NCBI GenBank assembly: GCA_037138535.1
Contig: JBAXIG010000004.1
Location: 1-43,865 of the forward strand
Length of the DNA: 43,865 nt
Direction: 5' to 3'
Origin: GCA-2737595 sp037138535
Lineage (GTDB): Bacteria > Actinomycetota > Actinomycetes > Nanopelagicales > Nanopelagicaceae
Part shown: positions 33,242-40,617 of the stretch, piece after piece
Numbering within the stretch: position 1 is the first letter of the stretch
Layout: every line of letters begins with the position of its first letter
Program-made: the position numbers and the translations under genes
Notes under the pieces: model-generated
What the model saw: only the letters and a program-made list of their open reading frames with translations
Told to the model about the DNA's origin: nothing
Database searches by the model: none

Positions 33242-33270
33242 ACCCTAGTAGCGCTTGCGGAGGTGGTCAA
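33242..33270 (-). promoter_or_regulatory. Promoter of garA-ftsR (TTGACC-N17-TAGGGT)
   Basis: On the minus strand TTGACC (33265-33270) and TAGGGT (33242-33247) have the ideal 17-nt spacing. It lies within the 86-nt gap after gcvH and gives a leader of about 40 nt ending in GGGGAG before ATG 33193. Confidence 0.7.
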
Positions 33271-33279
33271 CCGCCTCGG

Positions 33280-33654
33280 CTATTCGCCAATCGCTGCCCG
33301 ATACTCGCTGGCCGTCAGCGTGGTACCCACCACACCGTCACTTACTTCAAAAATCCAGCCAGATCCGTACGGGTCGCTATTGAGTGACTCCGGAGCATTC
33401 AGTAGCAGATCATTTACTGCACTCACCACCCCGGTCACAGGTGAAAAGAGATCGCTCACACTTTTAGTTGATTCAATCTCACCACACACCTTGCCAGCCT
33501 CGAGGGCATCCCCCACCTGTGGCAACTGCACGTAAACAATGTCACCCAATGCCGCTTGCGCGTAATCAGTGATACCAATACGGGAAATCTCCCCCCGTGT
33601 TTCGACCCACTCGTGATCAGATGTGAATGTGAAAGCTTCGGGAACATTGCTCAT
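33280..33654 (-). CDS. gcvH: Glycine cleavage system H protein
   Basis: A 124-residue lipoyl carrier that shuttles the aminomethyl group between GcvP and GcvT. The N terminus FTSDHEWVETRGEISRIGITDYAQAALGDIVYVQLP is typical and Lys64 in GEIESTKSVSDL is the lipoylation site. AAGGA lies 6 nt before the ATG. It ends the run pgsA-DUF881-sbp-DUF881-gcvH, which in Actinobacteria often places gcvH next to garA. No glycine riboswitch precedes it here. Confidence 0.96.
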   Translation of the reverse strand: MSNVPEAFTFTSDHEWVETRGEISRIGITDYAQAALGDIVYVQLPQVGDALEAGKVCGEIESTKSVSDLFSPVTGVVSAVNDLLLNAPESLNSDPYGSGWIFEVSDGVVGTTLTASEYRAAIGE

Positions 33655-33668
33655 ATCAATCCTTTTCT

Positions 33669-34379
33669 CTACTTGGCTTGAGCGTATCGAGGAGAGGTGA
33701 GTCTGGCGAGACTTCTTATCGTGAGATCTTCCTCAATGTTAAGGGCAACACGAGACCCAGACCGGCGAAACTGATCGGTCACGCCTCCTGCGATATTAAG
33801 AGCAGCAGAGATAGTTGGACCGTCACCGATGGCTCTAAAAGTAAATGGTGGCTTGAGAACGACGCCATCAATTCGAAATACTGCCGGGATTCGTTCGCGA
33901 ACAACGTAGGTATTTGCCACAACCCGAACACCGATGACATTGGCGTCTTCTCCTACACCGGAGATTTCCACCACTTCAGCGCCAGCGTCCCGCAATTCAT
34001 TGATAACGGCGACCACTTGTTCAGCAGGAATCGCTTCTTTAGGAGCATATACATTCAAAACAATGCCCGGTCCGTGTGCAGGCACCTGGCCGGTGAGGAT
34101 TTCAAGTGCGTCTGCTCGGGATTGGGCTGCAGAGAGCGCGGTCTGAGAGGAGGCACCACCACGAGTGATCTCAGAATTGAGAGCGATGAGCGATGAGCGC
34201 TCTGCTTCTAGGCGCGAATTTTTGGATGTGAGGTCATCCAAGATTCTGACTAGATCTGACTGTGGAAGAGTTTGCAGACCTGCGCTGGAGTTGGAGGCAA
34301 TCTGTGTAGCTAACGCGAAACCTAAGCCAGCCAAGATCAGCCCAATAACTAGTTGAGTGGAGGATGGACGTTTTAGCAT
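33669..34379 (-). CDS. DUF881 family membrane-anchored protein (second copy)
   Basis: A protein of 236-237 residues with an N-terminal signal-anchor helix (STQLVIGLILAGLGFALATQ), a coiled-coil segment (about 40-90) and the DUF881 domain with GPGIVLNVYAP, VVAVINELRDAGAEVVEISG, VVANTYVV and VVLKPPFTFRAIGDGPT. The bulk faces outside the membrane. Two adjacent ATG codons (34382 and 34379) overlap the sbp stop; I took the second. DUF881 is linked by position to cell-division and cell-wall genes, but its role is unknown. Confidence 0.88.
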   Translation of the reverse strand: MLKRPSSTQLVIGLILAGLGFALATQIASNSSAGLQTLPQSDLVRILDDLTSKNSRLEAERSSLIALNSEITRGGASSQTALSAAQSRADALEILTGQVPAHGPGIVLNVYAPKEAIPAEQVVAVINELRDAGAEVVEISGVGEDANVIGVRVVANTYVVRERIPAVFRIDGVVLKPPFTFRAIGDGPTISAALNIAGGVTDQFRRSGSRVALNIEEDLTIRSLARLTSPRYAQAK

Positions 34380-34711
34380 CATGCGCGGAAGATGAAGCGT
34401 CTAATGGCTGCAGCGTTGGTGAAAATACGTATTCCTAGTACGACAACCACACCAGTGGAGAGTTGAGATCCCACTCCGAGTTGATCCCCTAAATAAACGA
34501 TGAGTCCGGCTATCACGACATTGGTGCCAAATGAAATGACAAATACTTTGTCGTCAAAAGAACGTTCCAGCAGGGCACGCACTCCGCCGAATACAGCGTC
34601 AAGAGCGGCCACAATGGCTATGGGCAAGTAGGGCTGTAGCCAGAGCGGTACAGAGGGGTGGGTGAATAGCCCTACCAATACGCCGACAACCAGACCGATA
34701 ACTGGGATCAT
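34379..34711 (-). CDS. sbp: Small basic protein Sbp (DUF1290)
   Basis: A 110-residue membrane protein with about three helices: IPVIGLVVGVLVGLF, LPIAIVAALDAVFGGVRALLE and NVVIAGLIVYLGDQLG, then VVVVLGIRIFTNAAAIRRFIF. The GGVRA and RIFTN segments are the DUF1290 signatures. It lies between two DUF881 genes with start/stop overlaps on both sides, a conserved arrangement in Gram-positives. Function is unknown; in firmicutes the homologue sits beside divisome genes. Confidence 0.9.
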   Translation of the reverse strand: MIPVIGLVVGVLVGLFTHPSVPLWLQPYLPIAIVAALDAVFGGVRALLERSFDDKVFVISFGTNVVIAGLIVYLGDQLGVGSQLSTGVVVVLGIRIFTNAAAIRRFIFRA

Positions 34712-35502
34712 GCCGGAACTCTACTGGCATAGCGAAGCGAAGTGCTTGAGTGCCCTGCGATAGACACAGATCGTTTGGGAGTGATTGATGCACTAATCCC
34801 GAAATCTCTCTTCAACGCGACAAGCAATCGCGCAAGCTCGCCATTCTTAAGTTCTGCTCGAATCCGTAAAGAGTCCCCTACAACAGCAATTTCGTAAGGT
34901 GAAGTAACGGGGCGATAGTCAACCAATACCGCGTCTCCTGCATGTCGAATCGCGGAGAGGGCATTAAGACGAATGCTTGATATTGAGATGGCTTCCGCTC
35001 CAGCTCCCCAGAGTCCGTTAGTGATTGCTTGGAGGTCCACATCAAGCACTGGGTTCTTGGTAGATTTTGCGTCGAGACGAATCATGACGCCTTCTCCAAC
35101 CACAGCCCGATCTCCAGAGTAGGTGAGCGCATTGTCGATCTTCTTAGCGAGCTCCACACCCTGCGTGGATAATTGCAGATTGCGACGTTGCAGAAGATCA
35201 ATTGCCACACTCATAGCGCTTACCTCGACAAGTAGAGTCCCGCGCCGATCGTCCGCTCGTTGAATCTGATCGATAAGCCCAACCTTAGTAGATTTAACCA
35301 CATCCGTTTGTCGAGCACGGTTTTTCACACCAATCTGGATAGTGCTGGTCACCAAGAAGGCTACGACAACTAGTCCAGTGGCGGCGATGATGCGGTGGCG
35401 GGTGGAGATGGCGACGCGACGAGGGCGATGGTTTCGATAATCGGGTTCCATTGCATTTGACGTGATCTCTTCAAGGATTGAATGAACATCGTCAAGTGGC
35501 AC
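34708..35502 (-). CDS. DUF881 family membrane-anchored protein (first copy)
   Basis: A 264-residue protein with a cytosolic N-terminal segment of about 38 residues, a signal-anchor helix (RIIAATGLVVVAFLVTS), a coiled-coil region (about 75-120) and a DUF881 domain (GEGVMIRLDAK, DLQAITNGLWGAGAEAISISSIRLNA, VDYRPVTSPYEIAVVGD). It overlaps pgsA by 11 nt at its start and sbp by 4 nt at its end. The long cytosolic N terminus distinguishes it from the second copy. Confidence 0.87.
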   Translation of the reverse strand: MPLDDVHSILEEITSNAMEPDYRNHRPRRVAISTRHRIIAATGLVVVAFLVTSTIQIGVKNRARQTDVVKSTKVGLIDQIQRADDRRGTLLVEVSAMSVAIDLLQRRNLQLSTQGVELAKKIDNALTYSGDRAVVGEGVMIRLDAKSTKNPVLDVDLQAITNGLWGAGAEAISISSIRLNALSAIRHAGDAVLVDYRPVTSPYEIAVVGDSLRIRAELKNGELARLLVALKRDFGISASITPKRSVSIAGHSSTSLRYASRVPA

Positions 35503-36034
35503 GAGAAACGCCTACCTTGAATCCATGAATTAAATACAAGAGGCCAGTGATCACGTAGAGAGTACTCCCCCAAATTGCAAAGGCCCATGCCCCACCAGTG
35601 AGCCATGTGATCTCTACTCCAGAAGCCCAAAGCAAAAGAGGAAATGCATAAAGCAAATTCATAGTGGCGGCTTTACCAAGAAAGATGACGGGAATGGGCG
35701 GAAATCCCTTTCTTCGTAACCATGCAATTTGAATTGCCAAAATGAGATCTCTTGCAACCAAGGTAATGATAAGAAATACGGGAATGATCTCTCGATAGGT
35801 GAGTCCAATGAGCGTTGCCAAAATGTAGAGTCGATCGGCGAGTGGATCGAGTAACTCTCCTAGTCGCGATTGTTGGTTAAATCGGCGTGCAATATAGCCA
35901 TCCAGGAAGTCTGTGAGCCCTGCAAGGAAGAGTAGGAATATTGCCCAGCCATCGTGTGAGCCGTCGAGAATAAGAATGAGGAAGAGCGGTACGCCAAATA
36001 ACCGTAGCGCTGAGAGGGCATTCGGGATCGTCAT
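35492..36034 (-). CDS. CDP-alcohol phosphatidyltransferase (PgsA-like)
   Basis: A 180-residue membrane enzyme of phospholipid head-group transfer. The CDP-OH-P signature is complete in DFLDGYIARRFN and LGELLDPLADR (D-G-x2-A-R-x8-G-x3-D-x3-D), and the remaining sequence forms about five or six hydrophobic helices. It may make phosphatidylglycerolphosphate or cardiolipin; the sequence does not decide. The open frame continues into the tRNA-Pro gene, which gives a false N-terminal extension; ATG 36034 aligns with homologues (MTIPNALSALRL). The start lies 4 nt after the tRNA 3' base. Confidence 0.88.
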   Translation of the reverse strand: MTIPNALSALRLFGVPLFLILILDGSHDGWAIFLLFLAGLTDFLDGYIARRFNQQSRLGELLDPLADRLYILATLIGLTYREIIPVFLIITLVARDLILAIQIAWLRRKGFPPIPVIFLGKAATMNLLYAFPLLLWASGVEITWLTGGAWAFAIWGSTLYVITGLLYLIHGFKVGVSRAT

Positions 36035-36038
36035 CACG

Positions 36039-36112
36039 TCGGGACGACAGGATTTGAACCTGCGACCCCCAGACCCCCAGTCTGGTGCGCTACCAAGCTG
36101 CGCCACGTCCCG
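36039..36112 (-). tRNA. tRNA-Pro(GGG)
   Basis: A 74-nt tRNA. The acceptor CGGGACG pairs with CGTCCCG and the discriminator base is A (36039). The anticodon stem CAGAC/GTCTG closes the loop TGGGGGT with anticodon GGG. The T arm carries GGTTCAAATCC. CCA is not encoded. It lies between cmk-der (stop 12 nt upstream) and pgsA (ATG 4 nt downstream), all on the same strand. Confidence 0.96.
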
Positions 36113-36124
36113 TAAGACGAAAGC

Positions 36125-38143
36125 CTAGCGGGTACGTTCTCGCACTTTGACCGAGATTTCAATCGGTGAGCCGGTGAATTCAAATTCCTCACGAAGGCGT
36201 CGTTCAATAAATCTGCGGTAACCGGCCTCGAGGAACCCAGACGCAAAAATCACAAATCTAGGAGGACGAGCGGCAACTTGGGTGGCAAAGAGAACTCGCG
36301 GCTGCTTGCCGCCGCGCACTGGAGGTGGTGTGGCGGAGATCAATTGACCAAGGAATGAATTGAGCCGACCGGTGGGAATGCGAGCATCCCAACTTGCTAA
36401 CGCGCGTTGAATTGCCGGAGCAAGTCGATCCTTATGCCAGCCCGTCTTAGCAGAAATGTTGACTCGTTCAGCCCAGCCGAACTGGACTAATTCTCGATCT
36501 ATCTGGCGCTCCAACTCACGACGACGATCGTCGTCCACTAAGTCCCATTTATTAAATGCCAAGACGAGTGCGCGGCCACTTTCTTCGATAAGGGAAAATA
36601 TTCGAAGGTCTTGCTCTGTGAGGGGTTCAGAAGCGTCGATCATCGCGATGGCTAGTTCAGCGCGTTCGATTGCCACTTGAGTGCGTAGCGCGGCATAGAA
36701 GTCCGCACCGTCTGCTTGATTCGGGCGCCGTCTGATTCCCGCTGTATCAATAAAGCGCCAAGACTTTCCCGCTAATTCAATTATTTCATCGACTGGATCT
36801 CTCGTGGTTCCAGCAATCTCATCCACGACAACGCGCTCGGTTCCCGCTAGTCGATTAAGCATGCTCGACTTGCCAACATTTTGTCGTCCGACGAGAGCGA
36901 CTCGACGCACGTTGGTCACTTCTGGTGAGGTGCCGTCCTTGGGAAGTACCTTGACTACCTCATCAAGGAGGTCACCAGAACCGCGACCATGCAAGGCGGA
37001 GACAAAATACGGTTCCCCTAGACCCAAATTCCATAATGCATGCGCATCTGCTTCATCGCGCATGCCATCAACTTTGTTGGCGGCAAGAATGACAGGCTTT
37101 CCACTTTTGCGAAGTAATCGCACGATGGCTTCGTCTTCATCAAGAGCACCCACATGGGAATCAACAACAAATATTGCAACGTCGCAATGGGCGAGCGCAG
37201 CCTCTGATTGTCGAGTTACCTTGATGGCGATACCCACGCCCTTTGGTTCCCAACCGCCAGTGTCAATGATTCTGAAACGACGACCATTCCAATCAGCGTC
37301 ATGCATGACGCGATCCCGAGTCACTCCCGGTTGATCTTCGACGACGGCTTCTCGACGTCCAAGGATGCGATTTACCAAAGTGGACTTGCCCACGTTTGGT
37401 CGACCTAATATGGCCACGACAGGCAGGAAGATTTGTTGCTCTTCAGTGACAATCTCTTCAGGTAAAACGAACTCATCATCCTCGTCATCTGTAAAACCAG
37501 CTCCCACCATGAGATCACTAGCAATATCAATGACTTCAGCAAGAGTAAGAAATGTGGCATCGATTTCAATAGCGTCTTCACTCTTCGCCAGCGGTGACGA
37601 TGCACGTGTCGTGTCAACATGATCGCGGGCTGACAACTCAGAGGCGACGTCTCCCTCCCCCGCTTCGCCCTGCGCAAGCCGACGTGCGGCGCGCGCGTCG
37701 AGGTCGGCAGTAAGAAAAATTTTCAAATCTGCATTTGGCGCCACCACGGTGCCGATATCGCGCCCTTCGATGGCTAGAGAGCCAGCTAAAAGGAATTCCC
37801 GTTGCACTCGGAGCAGGTATTGGCGTACCCCCGGAATGGCAGCAATTCGACTGACTGACGCGGTGACCTCAGGGGTGCGAATCGCTTCAGAAACATCTTG
37901 CCCATTGAGTAAAGCCCGAGGTTGGTCTGGATTCGCCTCGAAAGTCACGGTGATTCCTGGCAAGGCGTCGACAATGGCTTCATCACTGCCGGCAAGTAAG
38001 TCGAGTTTGATGGCGGCAAGGGTAATGGTTCTGTAGAGGGCCCCGGTGTCCAAGTAGCGCATGTCAAAGTGCGTAGCGAGCGCTCGAGCGAGAGATGATT
38101 TGCCCGATCCGCTGGGACCATCAATAGCAAGGATTCGAAGCAT
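36125..38143 (-). CDS. cmk-der: Fused cytidylate kinase - GTPase Der
   Basis: A 672-residue fusion. Residues 1-215 are cytidylate kinase, which phosphorylates CMP/dCMP, with P-loop GPSGSGKS (9-16), YLDTGALYR and IEGRDIGTVV. An acidic linker (DDEDDEFVLPEE, about 219-230) leads to Der/EngA, a ribosome-assembly GTPase with two G domains: GRPNVGKS (247-254), DTGG and NKVD, then GRQNVGKS (419-426), DTAG and NKWD, and a C-terminal KH-like domain ending in VKVRERTR. In many Actinobacteria the genes are separate and adjacent; here the frame is continuous. ATG 38143 follows TAGAGT at 6 nt. Confidence 0.95.
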   Translation of the reverse strand: MLRILAIDGPSGSGKSSLARALATHFDMRYLDTGALYRTITLAAIKLDLLAGSDEAIVDALPGITVTFEANPDQPRALLNGQDVSEAIRTPEVTASVSRIAAIPGVRQYLLRVQREFLLAGSLAIEGRDIGTVVAPNADLKIFLTADLDARAARRLAQGEAGEGDVASELSARDHVDTTRASSPLAKSEDAIEIDATFLTLAEVIDIASDLMVGAGFTDDEDDEFVLPEEIVTEEQQIFLPVVAILGRPNVGKSTLVNRILGRREAVVEDQPGVTRDRVMHDADWNGRRFRIIDTGGWEPKGVGIAIKVTRQSEAALAHCDVAIFVVDSHVGALDEDEAIVRLLRKSGKPVILAANKVDGMRDEADAHALWNLGLGEPYFVSALHGRGSGDLLDEVVKVLPKDGTSPEVTNVRRVALVGRQNVGKSSMLNRLAGTERVVVDEIAGTTRDPVDEIIELAGKSWRFIDTAGIRRRPNQADGADFYAALRTQVAIERAELAIAMIDASEPLTEQDLRIFSLIEESGRALVLAFNKWDLVDDDRRRELERQIDRELVQFGWAERVNISAKTGWHKDRLAPAIQRALASWDARIPTGRLNSFLGQLISATPPPVRGGKQPRVLFATQVAARPPRFVIFASGFLEAGYRRFIERRLREEFEFTGSPIEISVKVRERTR

Positions 38144-38149
38144 TACCCC

Positions 38150-38155
38150 ACTCTA
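38150..38155 (-). promoter_or_regulatory. -10 box (TAGAGT) of leaderless cmk-der
   Basis: TAGAGT on the minus strand, then ggggta, then ATG 38143. This promoter may also serve tRNA-Pro, pgsA and the genes after it. Confidence 0.6.
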
Positions 38156-38210
38156 TCGGGATATTGCACTCGTATTTGTCGATAAATAAATATGACCATC
38201 TAACGATGAA

Positions 38211-39260
38211 TCATCCTGAGAGGGTGAATGCCCGCCATCCACGCCCGATGAGTTCCTGCACCGTTTTTTCACCACGCCCCACCTGCAGCGAGAGCTGGAG
38301 TAAGCCTGCCGGAAGGCCTGGGGAGTGTTCCATTGCAATGTCCTCCACATTGACCTGAAGCTCACTAAAGATGTCAAAGAGCAGAGCCAACTGCCCAGGT
38401 TTATCAGGTAGCACCACGGAGATCTGGTCATATTCTCGACTCGATAGTCCGTGCTTTCCTGGAATGAGATCCCGACCCGCATTGCCGCGAGCAATGAAGA
38501 CTCGGAGGGCTTGAGAGTCACCGGCTTTCAAAGAGGCAATGATGAGTGCCAACTCTTCGGCGATGGGTTGCAGAAAACTGGCGACGACCGCACCATTCGT
38601 ACTCAGTATCGAAGCCCAGACCTCTGGGCTCGATCCCGCTATGCGGGTGGTGTCTCGGAGACCTTGGCCAGCGATAGCAAGGTGGGAGACGTCTACCTGA
38701 TTCAAAGCGCTGGCCAGGAGTGTCGCGAGCACTTGTGGTCCATGGCTTACCTCAGCGACCGCGCGGTCATGCCCTTCAGGGGTGAGCTCCACCGGGAGCG
38801 CGCCCACCAGATCGACTAAATCTCGCACCGCGGAGAGGCTCTGGCCACTTGTAATGCTGGATGGGGTGATTACCCAGGGGCGACCCTCGAAGAGGTCTGA
38901 ACGAGCCCCTGTGGGACCGCTTCTTTCACTACCGGCCATGGGATGACCACCACAAAAGTGCTCACCCACACCAAAAGATGAAACCTCTAGTTGAACATTG
39001 GTCTTTGTTGATCCCATATCTGTAAAATTCAAGGCGAGGTTACTGTTATATGCCTCAGAAATGACCTTTCCGACAAAAGTGGTGGGCACCGCCGCTACAA
39101 AGAGGTCTCCTTGACCTTCAAAGCTGCTGCCAACTCGCGCGCTCGCTAATTCTGCGTGCTCCATATTGAGGTCTATGAAGCGCACAGCTCCCCCGGCTCG
39201 TGTGATCGCCATCCCTAACGAAGTTCCCATGAAGCCTGCCCCTGCGATGACAACTTTCAT
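38211..39260 (-). CDS. tyrA: Prephenate dehydrogenase TyrA with C-terminal ACT domain
   Basis: A 349-residue NAD-dependent enzyme of tyrosine synthesis that converts prephenate to 4-hydroxyphenylpyruvate. GAGFMGTSLG (7-16) is the Rossmann nucleotide site; FTDMGSTKTN, CGGHPMAGSERSG and LTPEGHDRAVAEVSHGPQ are the family core with catalytic His. The C-terminal ACT domain (VVLPDKPGQLALLFDIFSELQVN) suggests amino-acid feedback. Its ATG overlaps the aroH stop (ATGA), so chorismate is channelled through two coupled genes. Confidence 0.95.
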   Translation of the reverse strand: MKVVIAGAGFMGTSLGMAITRAGGAVRFIDLNMEHAELASARVGSSFEGQGDLFVAAVPTTFVGKVISEAYNSNLALNFTDMGSTKTNVQLEVSSFGVGEHFCGGHPMAGSERSGPTGARSDLFEGRPWVITPSSITSGQSLSAVRDLVDLVGALPVELTPEGHDRAVAEVSHGPQVLATLLASALNQVDVSHLAIAGQGLRDTTRIAGSSPEVWASILSTNGAVVASFLQPIAEELALIIASLKAGDSQALRVFIARGNAGRDLIPGKHGLSSREYDQISVVLPDKPGQLALLFDIFSELQVNVEDIAMEHSPGLPAGLLQLSLQVGRGEKTVQELIGRGWRAFTLSG

Positions 39261-39607
39261 TGCGCAAGATCTTGTCTGAGCGCGGCTGCCCCATGCAAGT
39301 AAATGTGGTGTACGTCGGAGGAGCGGCCATGAACGTGCAGCATGACTCGGACGGCCCTCGGCAGCGCCCCTGGAACGGCTATTTCAGATGCACAGATCAA
39401 CGGGGTAGATCCGAAGCCGATAGTGCGGGCGGCGGCCGCCGGAAAATCAGACGTGAGATCGGGGGTGGCGGTAAAGAGCACAGAGACGATGTCAGCTGGC
39501 TCGATTTGATTTGCCCGCATTACCTCGCTGAGCAACTCCACGACGCCATCGCGAATGGCCTCTTTGGAGTCCTCCGTCAGCTGAGTTGCGCCTCTTATTG
39601 CGTACAT
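39257..39607 (-). CDS. aroH: Chorismate mutase, AroH class
   Basis: A 116-residue monofunctional chorismate mutase of the trimeric AroH fold that converts chorismate to prephenate. YAIRGATQLTEDSKEAI, VSVLFTATPDLTSDFPAAAARTIG and VPGALPRAVRVMLHV match the family, with Arg5 and the later Arg87/Arg90 region in the active site. ATG 39607 follows TACCCT at 6 nt. It is coupled to tyrA. Upstream lies the AT-rich gap. Confidence 0.94.
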   Translation of the reverse strand: MYAIRGATQLTEDSKEAIRDGVVELLSEVMRANQIEPADIVSVLFTATPDLTSDFPAAAARTIGFGSTPLICASEIAVPGALPRAVRVMLHVHGRSSDVHHIYLHGAAALRQDLAQ

Positions 39608-39613
39608 GTGCCA

Positions 39614-39619
39614 AGGGTA
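39614..39619 (-). promoter_or_regulatory. -10 box (TACCCT) of leaderless aroH-tyrA
   Basis: TACCCT on the minus strand, then tggcac, then ATG 39607. The DNA upstream is strongly AT-rich, which may help promoter opening. Confidence 0.6.
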
Positions 39620-39640
39620 ACTGATCGGCCATCCAATATC

Positions 39641-39865
39641 TGGTATTTATAAGACCTTTAAAAGTTATATATATAAATTAATATATAGATATTATTGTGA
39701 GAGTCCTCAGAAAATTGATTGTCGACATAGAGTCATTGAATACTCTCAAACACGCTTACAAAGTCGATAAATTCCTAAAAGATAAAAACTGCTGAGATTA
39801 AAATATCGATATATACTTATAACGGTTTAATGAGATGTCTATTGATATAGTTAGAAACTTATGGA
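39641..39865. other. AT-rich intergenic island without a gene
   Basis: The gap between aroH and rluB is 265 nt, long for this window, and positions 39661-39840 have 48 G/C of 180 (27%) by my count, against roughly half in the flanking genes. It includes runs such as TTATATATATAAATTAATAT. I find no convincing ORF, tRNA or terminator. A direct repeat GATCTACC occurs at 39864 and 39878. A plus-strand TTGTCG-N16-TACTCT could be a promoter. Confidence 0.8.
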
Positions 39866-39872
39866 TCTACCT

Positions 39873-40595
39873 TTAAAGATCTACCAGCTCCATCAATTTG
39901 CGTACCTCAACAGTGGTCAAAACTCGGGTCCGTCCGGAGCGCAATTCGCCTAGCTGGACGGGTCCCACCTGGGTTCTCACGAGGCGTTCAACGGGGGTGC
40001 CGAGAGCGTCGAAAATCCGACGGACGATTCGATTACGACCTTCATGGATCTCTAGTTCCACCAGTGAACGAGTCCGGTCCTTCTCCACCACCTCAAAGGC
40101 GTCTACCCGGGCTAGTCCGTCTTCAAGCTCAATGCCCGCAGAGAGCCGGGCCTTGGCATCCTTCGGGAGGGCGCCATCAACCCAGACGAGGTACTTCTTG
40201 CGTATCCCATAGCGGGGGTGGGCAAGGCGATTGGCGAGCTCGCCATCGTTAGTAAGCAAGATCAGGCCCTCCGTCTCCACATCAAGCCTCCCCACATGGA
40301 AGAGGCGGTCTGAGCGGGTAGCGAGGTAATCCCCCAGGTGCGGGCGGCCTTCGCTATCAGACATTGCTGAGAGCACCCCCTCTGGCTTATGCATGGCTAG
40401 GTGGACTTTCGGGACAAATGTTGAGATAGCCTCGCCGTCTACTTCAATAACTGCCGTATCAGGGTCGACTCGGGTGCCTAATTCCTTCACCGTGCGGCCG
40501 TTGACACGCACCCGACCTGCGGCGATGAGCTCTTCGCTGGCACGCCGGGAAGCCACACCCGCGGAAGCCAGAACTTTCTGTAAGCGGATCTCCAT
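39873..40595 (-). CDS. rluB: 23S rRNA pseudouridine synthase RluB-type
   Basis: A 240-residue pseudouridine synthase of the RsuA/RluB family that modifies the large rRNA near the peptidyl transferase centre. An S4 RNA-binding domain (RLQKVLASAGVASRRASEELIAAGRVRVNG, about 4-33) precedes the catalytic domain with VGRLDVETEGLILLTNDG (catalytic Asp105) and EIHEGRNRIVRRIF. It follows scpB by 12 nt and keeps the scpA-scpB-rluB order of other Actinobacteria. A CTCAACTTGAG palindrome lies just before its start. Confidence 0.94.
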   Translation of the reverse strand: MEIRLQKVLASAGVASRRASEELIAAGRVRVNGRTVKELGTRVDPDTAVIEVDGEAISTFVPKVHLAMHKPEGVLSAMSDSEGRPHLGDYLATRSDRLFHVGRLDVETEGLILLTNDGELANRLAHPRYGIRKKYLVWVDGALPKDAKARLSAGIELEDGLARVDAFEVVEKDRTRSLVELEIHEGRNRIVRRIFDALGTPVERLVRTQVGPVQLGELRSGRTRVLTTVEVRKLMELVDL

Positions 40596-40606
40596 AGTCT
40601 CTCTAT

Positions 40607-40617
40607 CTCAACTTGAG
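40607..40617. promoter_or_regulatory. Palindrome CTCAA-C-TTGAG before rluB
   Basis: Five-bp arms (six counting flanking T/A) around one base, overlapping the scpB stop and 11 nt before the rluB ATG. On the minus strand it lies between TTGACT (40622-40627) and TAGAGA (40600-40605), the spacer position typical of MerR-family operators, but the TAGAGA is too close to the ATG for a normal start of rluB. Confidence 0.45.

Noticed and set aside
33678..34196. A 172-codon plus-strand open frame
   Set aside because: It is antisense to the second DUF881 gene, which has clear domain motifs and operon context; the antisense translation shows none.
36035..36106. In-frame N-terminal extension of the phosphatidyltransferase frame (starts MAQLGSAPDWG)
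   Set aside because: These codons are the tRNA-Pro gene read in frame; the homologous protein begins at ATG 36034.
38144..38210. Terminator after tyrA (GATGA-T-TCATC)
   Set aside because: The stem is five bp with a one-base loop and no U-tract follows, so it cannot form a normal terminator.
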